From NCBI RefSeq assembly GCF_018531125.1, contig NZ_JAHDSY010000001.1: a stretch of DNA of 64,000 nucleotides; one strand, written 5' to 3'. Shown one piece after another: positions 27,133 to 36,632 of the stretch. A program made the position numbers and the translations under genes. The notes under the pieces were generated by a model. That model worked only from the letters and a program-made list of their open reading frames with translations. It searched no databases and had not been told where the DNA came from. The stretch comes from Canibacter zhuwentaonis. Lineage in GTDB: Bacteria > Actinomycetota > Actinomycetes > Actinomycetales > Microbacteriaceae. Numbering within the stretch: position 1 is the stretch's first letter; every line of letters starts with the position of its first letter.

Positions 27133-27591
27133 CTAAACACCGCCCTTAAAAAACAGTGGCAGCGGCGCCAACACAACCAGACCAACAGCTAAAACAATAA
27201 AAAACAGCTTCCGCTTATTTCTGCCCCAGCACAGAAAAGCGCTCAGAAACCAGAGCGGGGTTGCAACCGCCGCCATACCGTACAGCACCAGCTGCAGGAA
27301 GGAGCCAACAACTCCCGCGGTCTGCGAGGTGAGCTGATTTAACTGGCTGTATCCTGCAACTATTACAACCCATGCCCAGCTGTAAAGCATAAAAACACCG
27401 CCAAAAACACCGCTGAGCATAACCTCAAAGCTTCTCATTTGCCCGGGTGTGCCAGCAGCCGCCTCTTCTGGCGCGGATGCGACCGTGGTGTCTAACGCGA
27501 CCGCGGGTGTGTTTTTAAGAGGGTCTTTTTGCGGCACAGTTTGCTCTGTAACGCGCCAGGATCCGCTTTTCTCGGTAGTGTTTTCTGTCAC
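27133..27591 (-). CDS. Unknown membrane protein in the ilv-serA run
   Basis: A 152-residue protein. Residues 1-50 are polar and Thr/Pro/Ala-rich, followed by three membrane segments (about 57-80, 94-118, 128-147), ending LPLFFKGGV. No named family is recognised. It lies 81 bases after ilvC and two bases before the 122-residue membrane protein, which suggests they act together. A transport or membrane-scaffold role cannot be told from sequence. Confidence 0.8.
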   Translation of the reverse strand: MTENTTEKSGSWRVTEQTVPQKDPLKNTPAVALDTTVASAPEEAAAGTPGQMRSFEVMLSGVFGGVFMLYSWAWVVIVAGYSQLNQLTSQTAGVVGSFLQLVLYGMAAVATPLWFLSAFLCWGRNKRKLFFIVLAVGLVVLAPLPLFFKGGV

Positions 27592-27672
27592 AGTTTAGCC
27601 TCTGTTTGTGTTGTGCTTAAATAATAAGCGGTGGCGAGCCCACGCTGCAGCGCAAGACCCACCTCCCAGTGT

Positions 27673-28698
27673 TTAGCACGCCGCAGTGCCGTCAGTGTAG
27701 TCGTCGTCTTGCTGCTGCCACGCAAATAGTTTGCGCAGCTGCACACCCGTTTTTTCAATCGGGTGCTCTTCAGCGCTGCGACGCAACTCACTAAACTCAG
27801 GCGCACCAGCGCGCTGATCAGCAATAAAGCGCTTCGCAAATTCACCGTTCTGAATATCCTGCAAAACAGCGACCATGTTCGCTTTAACCTCTGGTGTGAT
27901 TACGCGCGGACCGGAAACATAGTCGCCGTACTCTGCGGTATCAGAAACAGACCAGCGCTGTTTTGCAATACCGCCCTCCCACATCAAATCAACGATTAGT
28001 TTCAGCTCGTGCAAAACCTCGAAATATGCAATTTCAGGCTGGTATCCTGCCTCTGTAAGGGTTTCAAAACCGTACTGCACAAGCTGCGAAACACCGCCGC
28101 AGAGCACTGCTTGCTCGCCGAACAGGTCGGTTTCTGTCTCCTCGGCAAAGGTTGTTTTAATAACCCCAGCTCGTGTGCCGCCAATAGCTTTTGCGTATGA
28201 AATAGCAGTCTGCCAGGCGCTGCCCGAAGCATCGGTTGCCACCGCAATAATATCTGGAATACCACGACCGGCAACAAACTCGCGGCGCACAGTGTGCCCC
28301 GGAGCTTTAGGCGCAATCAGGATCACATCAATATCGGCCGGCGCTGTAATATATCCGAAGCGGATATTAAAACCGTGCGCAAACGCGAGTGTTTTACCCG
28401 CTGCAAGATGCGGTTTAATCTCGCTGTTGTAAATCTCTGCCTGGCACTGATCCGGAGCTAAAATCATAATTAGATCCGCCCACGCGGCAGCCTCAGCAAC
28501 GGTTTTTACCGTGAAGCCAGCCTCACGCGCCTTAGCGGCAGATTTAGAATCAGCGCGCAAACCAACGGTTACAGCAACCCCCGAATCGCGCAGGTTCATT
28601 GCGTGCGCGTGACCCTGCGCGCCGTAACCGATAACAGCAACTTTTTTGCCCTGGATAATGCTTAGATCAGCGTCATCATCGTAATACATTTCAGCCAT
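27673..28698 (-). CDS. ilvC: Ketol-acid reductoisomerase
   Basis: IlvC carries out the second shared step to valine and isoleucine. The 341-residue class I enzyme has the NADPH motif GYGAQGHAHAMNLRDSG near 25-41, the catalytic region LIAPKAPGHTVRREFVAGRGIPDIIAV, and metal/active-site segments DLFGEQAVLCGGV and ELKLIVDLMWEGGI. The C-terminus KLFAWQQQDDDYTDGTAAC has a few extra residues. It is 48 bases downstream of ilvN. Confidence 0.97.
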   Translation of the reverse strand: MAEMYYDDDADLSIIQGKKVAVIGYGAQGHAHAMNLRDSGVAVTVGLRADSKSAAKAREAGFTVKTVAEAAAWADLIMILAPDQCQAEIYNSEIKPHLAAGKTLAFAHGFNIRFGYITAPADIDVILIAPKAPGHTVRREFVAGRGIPDIIAVATDASGSAWQTAISYAKAIGGTRAGVIKTTFAEETETDLFGEQAVLCGGVSQLVQYGFETLTEAGYQPEIAYFEVLHELKLIVDLMWEGGIAKQRWSVSDTAEYGDYVSGPRVITPEVKANMVAVLQDIQNGEFAKRFIADQRAGAPEFSELRRSAEEHPIEKTGVQLRKLFAWQQQDDDYTDGTAAC

Positions 28699-28746
28699 GT
28701 GTAAAATCTCCTCTTTTATTATTTGACTAAGTTTAGAACAATAGCT

Positions 28747-29259
28747 TTAAAACTCTTTAACAGCACGCTCAGTAATAGACTTTGCACCTCGCCCCATGGC
28801 GATAAGTCCGGACTGCGCCAGCTCTTTAATACCGTAGGGCTCTAGCAGCTGCAACAGCGCCTGCACTTTAGCGCTGTCGCCGGTGATCTCAATGATCAGC
28901 GCATCCGCTGTCACATCAACTACGCTGGCGCGAAACAGGTTTACCGTTTCAATAATGTGCGAGCGCGTTTGTTTATCGCTTCGCACTTTTACGAGCACGT
29001 GCTCGCGCTGCACAGAAGACTCTGGCTTTAGCTCAACAATTTTAATCACGTTGATCAGTTTATTAAGCTGTTTTGTGAGCTGCTCAAGAAGCACCGCGTC
29101 CTGATCGGCAACAACTGTAATCCGGCTGAAACCCGGAATATCTGCCGGGCCAACGGCGAGCGATTCAATATTAAAACCGCGCCTTGCAAACAAGCCCGCA
29201 ACCCGGGTTAAAATACCGGGTTTATCTTCAACCAATAAACTTAAAACACTGCGTGACAT
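28747..29259 (-). CDS. ilvN: Acetolactate synthase small subunit
   Basis: The regulatory subunit that confers valine feedback on IlvB. At 170 residues it is full length, with an N-terminal ACT domain (RSVLSLLVEDKPGILTRVAGLFARRGFNIESLAVGP) and the IlvN C-terminal domain (VDVTADALIIEITGDSAKVQALLQLLEPYGIKELAQSGLIAMGRG). The start shares one base with the ilvB stop, so translation is coupled. Confidence 0.97.
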   Translation of the reverse strand: MSRSVLSLLVEDKPGILTRVAGLFARRGFNIESLAVGPADIPGFSRITVVADQDAVLLEQLTKQLNKLINVIKIVELKPESSVQREHVLVKVRSDKQTRSHIIETVNLFRASVVDVTADALIIEITGDSAKVQALLQLLEPYGIKELAQSGLIAMGRGAKSITERAVKEF

Positions 29260-31049
29260 TATTCCTCATCCCACTCCGGACTCATTGCCCTGGCATACTG
29301 TACCTCGCTATTTGATACGCCCTGCGGCACCATTGGCCACACCATCGCATCAGAGCTCACAATAAAATCAATCACAACCGGACGATCGTTCGTTGCAAGA
29401 GCTGTTTTAATAGCGTCGTCAATTTCTGATTCTTCAGTTACCCGCAACCCTAAACAGCCGTAGGCCTCTGCTAGCTTCACAAAATCTGGCACCATGATCC
29501 GCTCGCGCCCCGTGTTCAGTTCCGTTTGCGAGTAGCGCGAATCATAAAACAGGGTCTGCCACTGCCGCACCAGGCCGAGCGACGAGTTGTTGATAACGGC
29601 AACCTTGATCGGAATATTATTTAATACGCAGGTTGCCAGCTCTTGATTTGTCATTTGGAAGCAACCGTCACCGTCAATTGCCCACACAGCGCGCGCGGGC
29701 TGCGCAACTTTAGCGCCCATAGCAGCCGGCACCGCGTATCCCATAGTGCCAGCACCGCCTGAATTGAGGAAGGAATTGGGGCGCTCGTGCGGCAAAAATT
29801 GCGCACACCACATCTGGTGCTGCCCAACTCCGGACGCAAAAACACCCTCGGGGCCTGTTAGCTCGCCAATACGCGTAATTACGTGCTGCGGAGACAACAG
29901 ACCGTCGCTGGTTTTTTGGTATCCGCGCGGATAGGTTTCGCGCAGCTCATTAATTCTACGCCACCACGCACTAATATCTGGTTTGCCGTGCGTTTCTTGA
30001 TGCGCTTTAACAGCCTCGTAAAGATCCGCAAGAAACTCTTTAGCGTCGCCAACAATTGGCACATCCGCATACCTGATTTTTGAAATCTCGGCCGGGTCGA
30101 TATCGGCGTGAATAACCTTAGCCAGCGGCGCGAAAAACTCTGCTTTACCGGTTACGCGATCGTCAAAACGCGTGCCTATCGCAATTAGCAGATCCGCCTC
30201 CTGCAGCGCCAAAACCGCCGGAACCGTGCCGTGCATACCGGGCATACCCAGATTCTGTCGGTGCGAATCGGGGAAAATACCGCGCGCCATCAGGGTGGTT
30301 ACAAGCGGCACGCCGGTTAATTCTACCAGCGCTTTTAATTCCGCCGCAGCTTTTGCACGCCCCACTCCGCCGCCAACGTACAGCACGGGATTTTTAGCGG
30401 CTGCGATCAGCTCCGCAGCGATTGTGATCTGCTTATTATTGGTGCGCGCACTGGGGCGATAGCCCACAAGATCAGTTTTACCCGTCCACACAAAATCGAG
30501 CTCGCCCTGCTGCGCGTCTTTGGTGATATCAACCAGCACCGGACCGGGCCTGCCGGTTGTTGCGATGTGATAGGCAGCTGCCAGCGCGCCAGGAATATCC
30601 GCCGCGTTTTTCACCAGAATTGAGTGTTTCGTAATTGGCATTGTAATGCCCACAATATCCACTTCCTGGAACGCGTCAGTGCCCATAAGCGTTGCAAACA
30701 CCTGACCGGTTATCGTAATTAGCGACACCGAATCCATGTACGCATCGGCAATTGCGGTAACCAGGTTTGTTGCCCCCGGGCCGCTCGTTGCAACACACAC
30801 GCCGGGCTTGCCAGTGGCTGCCGCATACCCTTCAGCGGCGTGGCCCGCGCCCTGCTCATGCCGCACCAAAATATGGCGCAAACCGAGTTTAGAAACGGCC
30901 AGAGCGTCGTAAAACGGCAGCAACGCGCCGCCCGGAATGCCGAAAATATCAGTTACGCCCAGTTTTGCGAGACTGTGTAAAACCGCGTCCGCGCCCGTCA
31001 TGCGCTGCGCGGCTAAATCGTGGCTTAACCTCTCGTTTGTTGAATCCAT
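29259..31049 (-). CDS. ilvB: Acetolactate synthase large subunit
   Basis: Thiamine-diphosphate enzyme for the first shared step of branched-chain synthesis. The 596-residue protein has the catalytic Glu region LRHILVRHEQGAGHAAEGYA, the FAD-binding middle (ARGIFPDSHRQNLGMPGMHG) and the ThDP motif GDGCFQMTNQELATCVLNNIPIKVAVINN. The order ilvD-ilvB-ilvN-ilvC runs on one strand with gaps of 34, -1 and 48 bases. Confidence 0.97.
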   Translation of the reverse strand: MDSTNERLSHDLAAQRMTGADAVLHSLAKLGVTDIFGIPGGALLPFYDALAVSKLGLRHILVRHEQGAGHAAEGYAAATGKPGVCVATSGPGATNLVTAIADAYMDSVSLITITGQVFATLMGTDAFQEVDIVGITMPITKHSILVKNAADIPGALAAAYHIATTGRPGPVLVDITKDAQQGELDFVWTGKTDLVGYRPSARTNNKQITIAAELIAAAKNPVLYVGGGVGRAKAAAELKALVELTGVPLVTTLMARGIFPDSHRQNLGMPGMHGTVPAVLALQEADLLIAIGTRFDDRVTGKAEFFAPLAKVIHADIDPAEISKIRYADVPIVGDAKEFLADLYEAVKAHQETHGKPDISAWWRRINELRETYPRGYQKTSDGLLSPQHVITRIGELTGPEGVFASGVGQHQMWCAQFLPHERPNSFLNSGGAGTMGYAVPAAMGAKVAQPARAVWAIDGDGCFQMTNQELATCVLNNIPIKVAVINNSSLGLVRQWQTLFYDSRYSQTELNTGRERIMVPDFVKLAEAYGCLGLRVTEESEIDDAIKTALATNDRPVVIDFIVSSDAMVWPMVPQGVSNSEVQYARAMSPEWDEE

Positions 31050-31083
31050 CTATAATCTTTCCTAAAAACAATAAAACAGTGCG

Positions 31084-32778
31084 TTACCCAGTGGTAGCAC
31101 CCTCTGATGCTGATCGCACGAGTTTAGAATACTTCGCTAGAACGCCCTTTGTGTACATGGGCTCAAGCGCTTGCCAGTTTTTTCTACGTTTTTCAAGCTC
31201 GGCAGCTGATACTAGCAAATCAAGCGTTTTGGCAATAACATCAACCTGGATTAGGTCACCATCATGCACCAGCGCAATCGGGCCGGCGTCTACAGCCTCT
31301 GGCGCTACGTGACCGATACACAGCCCGGTTGTGCCGCCTGAGAATCGCCCATCGGTCAATAATAGCACATCCTTGCCAAGCCCCGCGCCCTTAATCGCCG
31401 CAGTAATCGCCAGCATTTCACGCATCCCCGGGCCTCCCTTAGGGCCTTCATAGCGGATCACAACAACATCACCGGCACTGATTTTACCCTCTGTGAGGGC
31501 ATCCATTGCCGCCCGCTCCCGGTCGAATACGCGCGCGGTACCGGTGAATTTCTCAAGCATAAACCCGGCCGTTTTTACAACCGCGCCCTCTGGCGCGAGA
31601 GATCCGCGCAGCACTGTTAAGCCACCGTTCTTGTGGAGCGGATTATCAAGCGTGCGCACAACTTTACCATCGAGCGGAGCAGGATTGAGTTCAGCAAGAT
31701 TTTCCGCCACGGTTTTGCCCGTCACTGTTAGCGCGTCACCGTGCAGCAACCCGGCGTCAAGCAGCGCCTTCATAATCACTGGCATACCACCGACCCGGTC
31801 AAAATCCTGCGCAACATACTGTCCAAAAGGTTTCATGTCGGCCAGGTGCGGCACTTTGTCACCGATCCTGTTGAAATCGTCGAGTGTTAGCTCAACTCCT
31901 GCCTCGCGCGCAATCGCGAGCAGGTGCAGCACCGCGTTAGTTGATCCGCCCAGCACCATGGCAACAGCAATCGCATTCTCAAAGGCTCTGCGTGTTAAAA
32001 TATCTTTTGTTGTGATTCCCCTGCGCAGCATCTCAACAACAGCCTCGCCGGAGCGATGCGCGTAGTAGTCGCGCCGTCTGTCAGCGCTTGGAGGCGCCGC
32101 CGAGCCGGGCAGACTCATACCGAGCGCCTCTGCCACACAAGCCATGGTATTTGCTGTGTACATACCACCGCAGGCACCCTCGCCCGGAGCAATAGCGCAC
32201 TCAACCTTTTTGAGATCTGCTTCGCTGAGCATGCCCGCCTTGCACGCGCCAACAGCCTCAAAAGCGTCAATAATTGTAACGGTTTTTTCTGTTCCGTCAC
32301 TTAGCTTAACCCAGCCCGGGGCGATAGATCCGGCATACAAAAAGACCGAGGCGAGATTTAACCGTGCCGCCGCCATGAGCATTCCCGGCAGTGACTTGTC
32401 ACACCCGGCAAGCACAACTGTGCCGTCCAAACGCTCTGCCATCACAACCGTTTCAACCGAGTCGGCAATAACCTCGCGCGACACCAGCGAAAAGTGCATT
32501 CCCTCATGACCCATTGAGATTCCATCGGAAACAGAAATTGTGCCAAACTGCAGCGGATATCCACCGCCCGCGTGCACTCCCTCTTTCGCGCCCTGAGCGA
32601 GCCTGTCAAGGCTTAAGTTACACGGAGTAATCTCGTTCCAGGAGCTTGCAATTCCAATTTGTGGCTTCTCCCAATCAGCATCGCCCATGCCAACCGCGCG
32701 CAACATACCGCGCGCAGCAGCCCTCTCAATTCCATCGGTAACATCGCGACTGCGAGGCTTCATCTTAATTTTTACCAT
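31084..32778 (-). CDS. ilvD: Dihydroxy-acid dehydratase
   Basis: Fe-S enzyme dehydrating dihydroxy acids to 2-oxo acids. At 564 residues it is the usual length, with cluster-ligand regions GCDKSLPGMLMA and EGACGGMYTANTM, DGRFSGGTTGLCIGHVAPEA and the opening RSRDVTDGIERAAARGMLRAVGM. Two in-frame ATGs are five codons apart (32778 and 32763) and neither has a good ribosome site; a TACAAT box lies just upstream of the first, so the message could be nearly leaderless. First gene of the ilv-serA run. Confidence 0.96.
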   Translation of the reverse strand: MVKIKMKPRSRDVTDGIERAAARGMLRAVGMGDADWEKPQIGIASSWNEITPCNLSLDRLAQGAKEGVHAGGGYPLQFGTISVSDGISMGHEGMHFSLVSREVIADSVETVVMAERLDGTVVLAGCDKSLPGMLMAAARLNLASVFLYAGSIAPGWVKLSDGTEKTVTIIDAFEAVGACKAGMLSEADLKKVECAIAPGEGACGGMYTANTMACVAEALGMSLPGSAAPPSADRRRDYYAHRSGEAVVEMLRRGITTKDILTRRAFENAIAVAMVLGGSTNAVLHLLAIAREAGVELTLDDFNRIGDKVPHLADMKPFGQYVAQDFDRVGGMPVIMKALLDAGLLHGDALTVTGKTVAENLAELNPAPLDGKVVRTLDNPLHKNGGLTVLRGSLAPEGAVVKTAGFMLEKFTGTARVFDRERAAMDALTEGKISAGDVVVIRYEGPKGGPGMREMLAITAAIKGAGLGKDVLLLTDGRFSGGTTGLCIGHVAPEAVDAGPIALVHDGDLIQVDVIAKTLDLLVSAAELEKRRKNWQALEPMYTKGVLAKYSKLVRSASEGATTG

Positions 32779-32906
32779 TTTTATATTGTAATAGGTTATT
32801 CACCACCACCCCGATATAACAATCTTTTTAACGGCTATAATTTTATGAATATATATTTGTTTGTATGAAAGGCGCGAATATCCGCCATAAAAACGGGAGG
32901 CATAAA

Positions 32907-33128
32907 ATGCGGATCGGTAAATACCTTGTAAACATCGGGATTATCAGCACCCTCATCAGCGCAACAAGGGTTGTGAAGCAAACAGCAGCAATGCCCCGTG
33001 ACTGGCGGCGCTACATGGTGTGGGTCAGCTGGGTAATAAATCTCGTGATGGCTGTTATGTCTGTTTACTATTCTGAAAAAGACAAAGCCCATGTTGAGCT
33101 TAAAAAAGCCGTAACACGCCGTCGCTAA
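32907..33128 (+). CDS. Small membrane protein of unknown function
   Basis: A 73-residue protein from the ATG at 32907, preceded by GGGAGG at good spacing. The frame is open 14 codons further to 32865, but without a ribosome site. It has one clear hydrophobic helix near the middle (YMVWVSWVINLVMAVMSVYY) and a basic tail KKAVTRRR. It diverges from ilvD and precedes nhaA by 36 bases, so it may be co-transcribed with nhaA. A TATAAT-like box lies about 65 bases upstream. No family recognised. Confidence 0.72.
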   Translation: MRIGKYLVNIGIISTLISATRVVKQTAAMPRDWRRYMVWVSWVINLVMAVMSVYYSEKDKAHVELKKAVTRRR

Positions 33129-33164
33129 ACGCACATCATACAAACACTGATTAGGTTGTAACTT

Positions 33165-34430
33165 TTGGCTAAGAATCCACTTCACGCACACGCAAGAAAA
33201 GCTCCGAGCCAGAAACACGCGCTCAAGCGTAAAGCGCTGCTCGGAATTAACCGCGCCACAGTTCCCGTTAAAAAAGCGCTGCGCCGTGAAACAGTTGCCG
33301 GCATAATTATTGTAGGAGCTGCGCTGCTGGGGTTTTGGCTGGCAAACTCGCCTTTCGCAGAGCACTATTTCGCGCTCCGTGAAACAAAAATAGGGATTCC
33401 TCAGCTGGGCATAAATCTTGATTTAGGTCACTGGGCGGCGGATGGGTTGCTCGCGATTTTCTTTTTCATCGTGGGTTTGGAGCTAAAACACGAATTCGCA
33501 CACGGCGCGCTCAGTAAAGTATCCACCGCAATTGTGCCGGTAGCAGCCGCCATTGGCGGCGTTGCCGTGCCGGCAATAATTTATATTATTTGCAACCCCG
33601 CAGGCTCTACCCTGCACGGCTGGGCTATTCCAACGGCAACAGATATTGCCTTTGCAGTTGCCGTGCTCGCGCTAATAGCGCCCAACGTGCCCACGTCACT
33701 GCGCGTTTTTCTGCTCACCCTAGCAGTTGTTGACGATCTCATCGCAATTGCGATTATCGCTATTTTTTACACCGCAGAAGTTCACTTCTGGGCATTATTT
33801 GCGGCCGTCGCTCCGATTGCCCTGTACGCTCTTTTGGCGCGCAAATTATCAGGGTTGCTCGTGCGCAGAACGTGGGCGCTCTGGGTGATTCTGTTCCCCA
33901 TTGGGTTAGTTGTGTGGGCGCTGTTTCTTGTTTCGGGGCTGCACGCAACAATTGCGGGCGTGATGCTGGCATTCACAATTCCGGTTAAAACCCAAGAGGG
34001 CAGAGTTTTTGCCGAAAAACTCGCCTTCAAACTGGAGCCCATTTCTGCCGGTGTTGCAGTGCCTATTTTCGCGTTCTTCTCGGCCGGAGTTGCGCTGGGC
34101 GGCGAAACAAGATTCCCATTCGACTCGATTGTGTACGGCGTTGTTATCGGTCTTGTTGTTGGCAAGCCAGTGGGCATTATGCTCACAACATGGGCGATAA
34201 CGAAGTTCACGAAGGCGACCCTCGATCCACAGCTCAAATGGTCACAAATGCTCGCCGTATCGTCGCTAGCCGGCATCGGGTTTACAGTGTCACTGCTGAT
34301 TTCAGAGCTCAGTTTTAATGATATTGCGGATCGTGAAACCGCATCTCTGGCAGTTATGACAGGGTCACTGCTGGCCGTGCTGCTTTCAACCGTGCTGTTT
34401 TTAACTATTGGGAAGCAGCAAAAGGTGTAA
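33165..34430 (+). CDS. nhaA: Na+/H+ antiporter NhaA
   Basis: NhaA exports sodium in exchange for protons. The 421-residue protein has a basic N-terminal lead of about 45 residues, then about 11-12 helices with the hallmark PTATDIAFAVAVLAL (Asp of the unwound helix) and the ion-binding Asp pair in LAVVDDLIAIAIIAIF. DGLLAIFFFIVGLELKHEF and GLHATIAGVMLAFTIPV are also typical. It starts with TTG at 33165 with a weak TAGGTTG site. A hairpin at 34452-34488 follows. Confidence 0.95.
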   Translation: MAKNPLHAHARKAPSQKHALKRKALLGINRATVPVKKALRRETVAGIIIVGAALLGFWLANSPFAEHYFALRETKIGIPQLGINLDLGHWAADGLLAIFFFIVGLELKHEFAHGALSKVSTAIVPVAAAIGGVAVPAIIYIICNPAGSTLHGWAIPTATDIAFAVAVLALIAPNVPTSLRVFLLTLAVVDDLIAIAIIAIFYTAEVHFWALFAAVAPIALYALLARKLSGLLVRRTWALWVILFPIGLVVWALFLVSGLHATIAGVMLAFTIPVKTQEGRVFAEKLAFKLEPISAGVAVPIFAFFSAGVALGGETRFPFDSIVYGVVIGLVVGKPVGIMLTTWAITKFTKATLDPQLKWSQMLAVSSLAGIGFTVSLLISELSFNDIADRETASLAVMTGSLLAVLLSTVLFLTIGKQQKV

Positions 34431-34451
34431 AAGAGGGAATACACGACAAAA

Positions 34452-34488
34452 CGCCCGCCCTATAATTTGACGCTGTTACGAGCGGGCG
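34452..34488 (+). terminator. Probable nhaA terminator
   Basis: Arms CGCCCGC (34452-34458) and GCGGGCG (34482-34488) form a seven-base-pair GC stem about 20 bases after the nhaA stop. The following bases are not T-rich, so it may need Rho or serve mainly as 3' protection. Confidence 0.5.
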
Positions 34489-34541
34489 CGCGCCCTATGA
34501 TCTAGAGCACACCCCCTGCCGGCGTTTGTTTAGCCCGCCGC

Positions 34542-35456
34542 CTAATCTTTTAATGGGTGCAGATATTTAACAAATACCTTTTTATCAAGAATCCGAAAGC
34601 CATATTCAGCTTCCACCCTAATAGCTACCATTTTATGCATAAACGTTGATAGCTGAGTTCCATCAGGCATTAGCACGCTAGCGTCCCTAGACTCTTCATA
34701 ACTAATACTATCAACGCTACCCCAAATAATTTTGCTCCAGTCGCCGCCCGAAACCCGCGATTGTTTCATCTCCCACGCCGTCAGTAAAAAACACGTTCTT
34801 ACCCATAACCGATCCCTTCTGCACCGGCGAGAGCTGATCCATAGACGGGTAGTATAACGCACTATCCGTAGTATCTACCGCCGCGTTGAATAAAGGCTCA
34901 GCACGACGTGAGAAAATAAAACCGTTGTAGTCTTTAAACTTTCATACAATAGTTTCAGCCCCTCGTTAAGGTTCGTTTATAAGCCCCCGTCTTTCTGAGC
35001 GTTTTTACCAAGCTGAACCTGCTTACTAATTGCCGACACGTGATTGTCTGCTCCAAAAGCAGTGTTACCAAATAACACCGCCTCATCGAACGCTTTAGCA
35101 AACGCCGCGCCCAGCTCATCAACTAAACTTTCCATATACTGGTGAAGGTTAGTTCTCACAACATCAGCAGACACCGCCGTTGTAAATGTCAGTTTACGGG
35201 GGACGCCTACTTTATGCACAGTAGCAGCGCCCTTAGTGGTACCTTTTATTCCTCCTTCACCCGTCCACTTAGCCTCTATTTCCTGCGAAATAACAGAAAC
35301 AGGCTCGCCACTAGACGCAAAAGGAATCTGTTTTGCTAGTTATTGAACAGCAGATAATTCTTTTGCTTTTTGAAAATATGGCTCAGCCCGTTTCGGGGTA
35401 AGATATCGCGCAATCGAACCCGAGCTTGTTAGACTATCAAGTATTGCTGTATGCAT
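34542..35456 (-). pseudogene. Broken phage major capsid protein (HK97 type)
   Basis: On the minus strand an ATG at 35456 with GGAGG just upstream starts MHTAILDSLTSSGSIARYL. Homologous sequence runs through KELSAVQ-stop-LAKQIPFASSGEPVSV, EAKWTGEGG, VPRKLTFTTAVSADVV, DEAVLFGNTAFGADNHVSAI, then via frameshifts to EGLKLLYESLKDYNGF, ALYYPSMDQLSPVQKGSVMGKNVFFTDG, GGDWSKIIWGSVDSISYEES and a C-terminus AEYGFRILDKKVFVKYLHPLKD. Together this spans a whole capsid protein of about 300 residues. The breaks are an in-frame TAA near 35340, a stop at 34977 with a frame change after it, and another frameshift near 34760. No other phage gene remains beside it. Confidence 0.85.
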
Positions 35457-35489
35457 CCTACCTCCGCCGTCTTTTGCTCTTGTGTTTTG

Positions 35490-35562
<73 letters not shown>

Positions 35563-35589
35563 GCATTGTAACGCAACAGGAATACATTT

Positions 35590-35815
35590 TATCAGCACGA
35601 CGGCAGTTTGCGCAAACATACCCACAATCCACTGCATCCGCTTAATACCCCGTGCCCGCTGAATCTTTCACAATCCCGCACCCATCAACTTGCAGTCTGC
35701 GCCCGTACACACCCACCAACCAGACAATCCGCACCTCCGTAACCTGCGCCCGCACACCCACAAACCCCGCACACCCACATCCGCTGAACCCGCCACAGAT
35801 TTTATCTTGTTATCC
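35590..35815 (+). other. C-rich, G-poor intergenic tract before the osmoprotectant importer
   Basis: About 225 bases on the plus strand are rich in C and poor in G, with irregular short repeats such as CTGCGCCCG (twice) and CACACCCAC. The sequence has little pairing potential. The frame of the downstream ATPase is open through it to 35652, but the encoded Pro/Thr/His-rich stretch matches no ABC protein. Unstructured C-rich RNA of this kind could be a Rho loading region or a long leader. Confidence 0.45.
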
Positions 35816-35822
35816 TAAAGTG

Positions 35823-36632
35823 ATGATCAATTTTAACGGTGTCTCTAAAGTCTACCCAACCGGCTCTATCGCCGTTGAAAACTTTTCGCTCAGGGTTAAA
35901 CCGCACAAAACAGTTGCGCTCGTCGGCTCTTCGGGATCTGGCAAAAGCACCCTGTTGCGCATGGTCAACAGGATGATCGAACCCAGCAGCGGAGAAGTCT
36001 TGATTAACGGGCAAGACATCAGCACCGCAGATCCGGTACAGCTGCGTCGCAGTATCGGCTACGTGTTGCAAAACAGCGGGCTGTTACCCCATCGCACAGT
36101 GCTCAACAACGTTGCGGCGGTACCGCTGCTGTGCGGCAGCACAAAACAACAGGCTCGCAGCAAAGCTACTGAACTGCTCGAACTCGTCGGAATCGACACA
36201 GAGCTGCTGGCTCGCTACCCAGCAGAGCTTTCCGGCGGGCAGCAGCAGCGGGTTGGGGTTGCCCGCGCGCTCGCCGCCGATCCTGATATTCTGTTAATGG
36301 ACGAGCCTTTTGGCGCGGTCGACCCGATTGTGCGGCGCGAACTGCAGGCAGAAACGCTGCGTCTCAAACAGGAGCTAAACAAAACCATCATGTTTGTAAC
36401 GCACGATATTGAAGAGGCTTTTATTATTGGCGACGAAATAGTGCTGCTTGAAACCGGCGGTAAAATTGCACAGCACGGCACACCACAAGACCTAATAACG
36501 AACCCCGCAAACGATTTTGTGCGCGACTTTATAGGTTTTTCCCGCCGTAACAAACAGCTAACGATCATCGATAGCAACGGCGTGAAACTCGTGCAAGACT
36601 CACACGGACTACCGCTCGGAGTGCTCAGTTAA
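35823..36632 (+). CDS. Osmoprotectant (betaine/choline-type) ABC importer, ATPase
   Basis: A 269-residue ATPase of the OpuCA/ProV group from the ATG at 35823. Walker A GSSGSGKST at 35-43, YVLQNSGLLPHRTV, signature LSGGQQQR, Walker B ILLMDEPFGAVDPIVR and the switch MFVTHDIEEAFIIGD are present. The typical CBS pair of OpuCA is missing; the tail after IGFSRRNKQL is only about 30 residues. The frame is open upstream to 35652, but the C-rich tract there is not likely coding. The stop overlaps the next start by one base (TAATG). Confidence 0.92.
   Translation: MINFNGVSKVYPTGSIAVENFSLRVKPHKTVALVGSSGSGKSTLLRMVNRMIEPSSGEVLINGQDISTADPVQLRRSIGYVLQNSGLLPHRTVLNNVAAVPLLCGSTKQQARSKATELLELVGIDTELLARYPAELSGGQQQRVGVARALAADPDILLMDEPFGAVDPIVRRELQAETLRLKQELNKTIMFVTHDIEEAFIIGDEIVLLETGGKIAQHGTPQDLITNPANDFVRDFIGFSRRNKQLTIIDSNGVKLVQDSHGLPLGVLS

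Noticed and set aside
32779..32906. T-box or ilv attenuator before ilvD
   Set aside because: The space is too short, with no specifier hairpin, no TGGTACC-like box and no leader peptide rich in Ile/Val/Leu.
33782..34444. 220-codon minus-strand ORF
   Set aside because: Complete shadow of nhaA, with Ser/Thr-rich product and no family features.
34431..34541. att-site copy of the tRNA-Lys 3' end
   Set aside because: Only a six-base match (ACGCCC) to the tRNA 3' end is found, within the nhaA hairpin; too short to call.
35652..35822. N-terminal extension of the osmoprotectant ATPase
   Set aside because: The frame is open, but the product is a Pro/Thr/His-rich stretch from a C-rich tract and does not match ABC ATPases.
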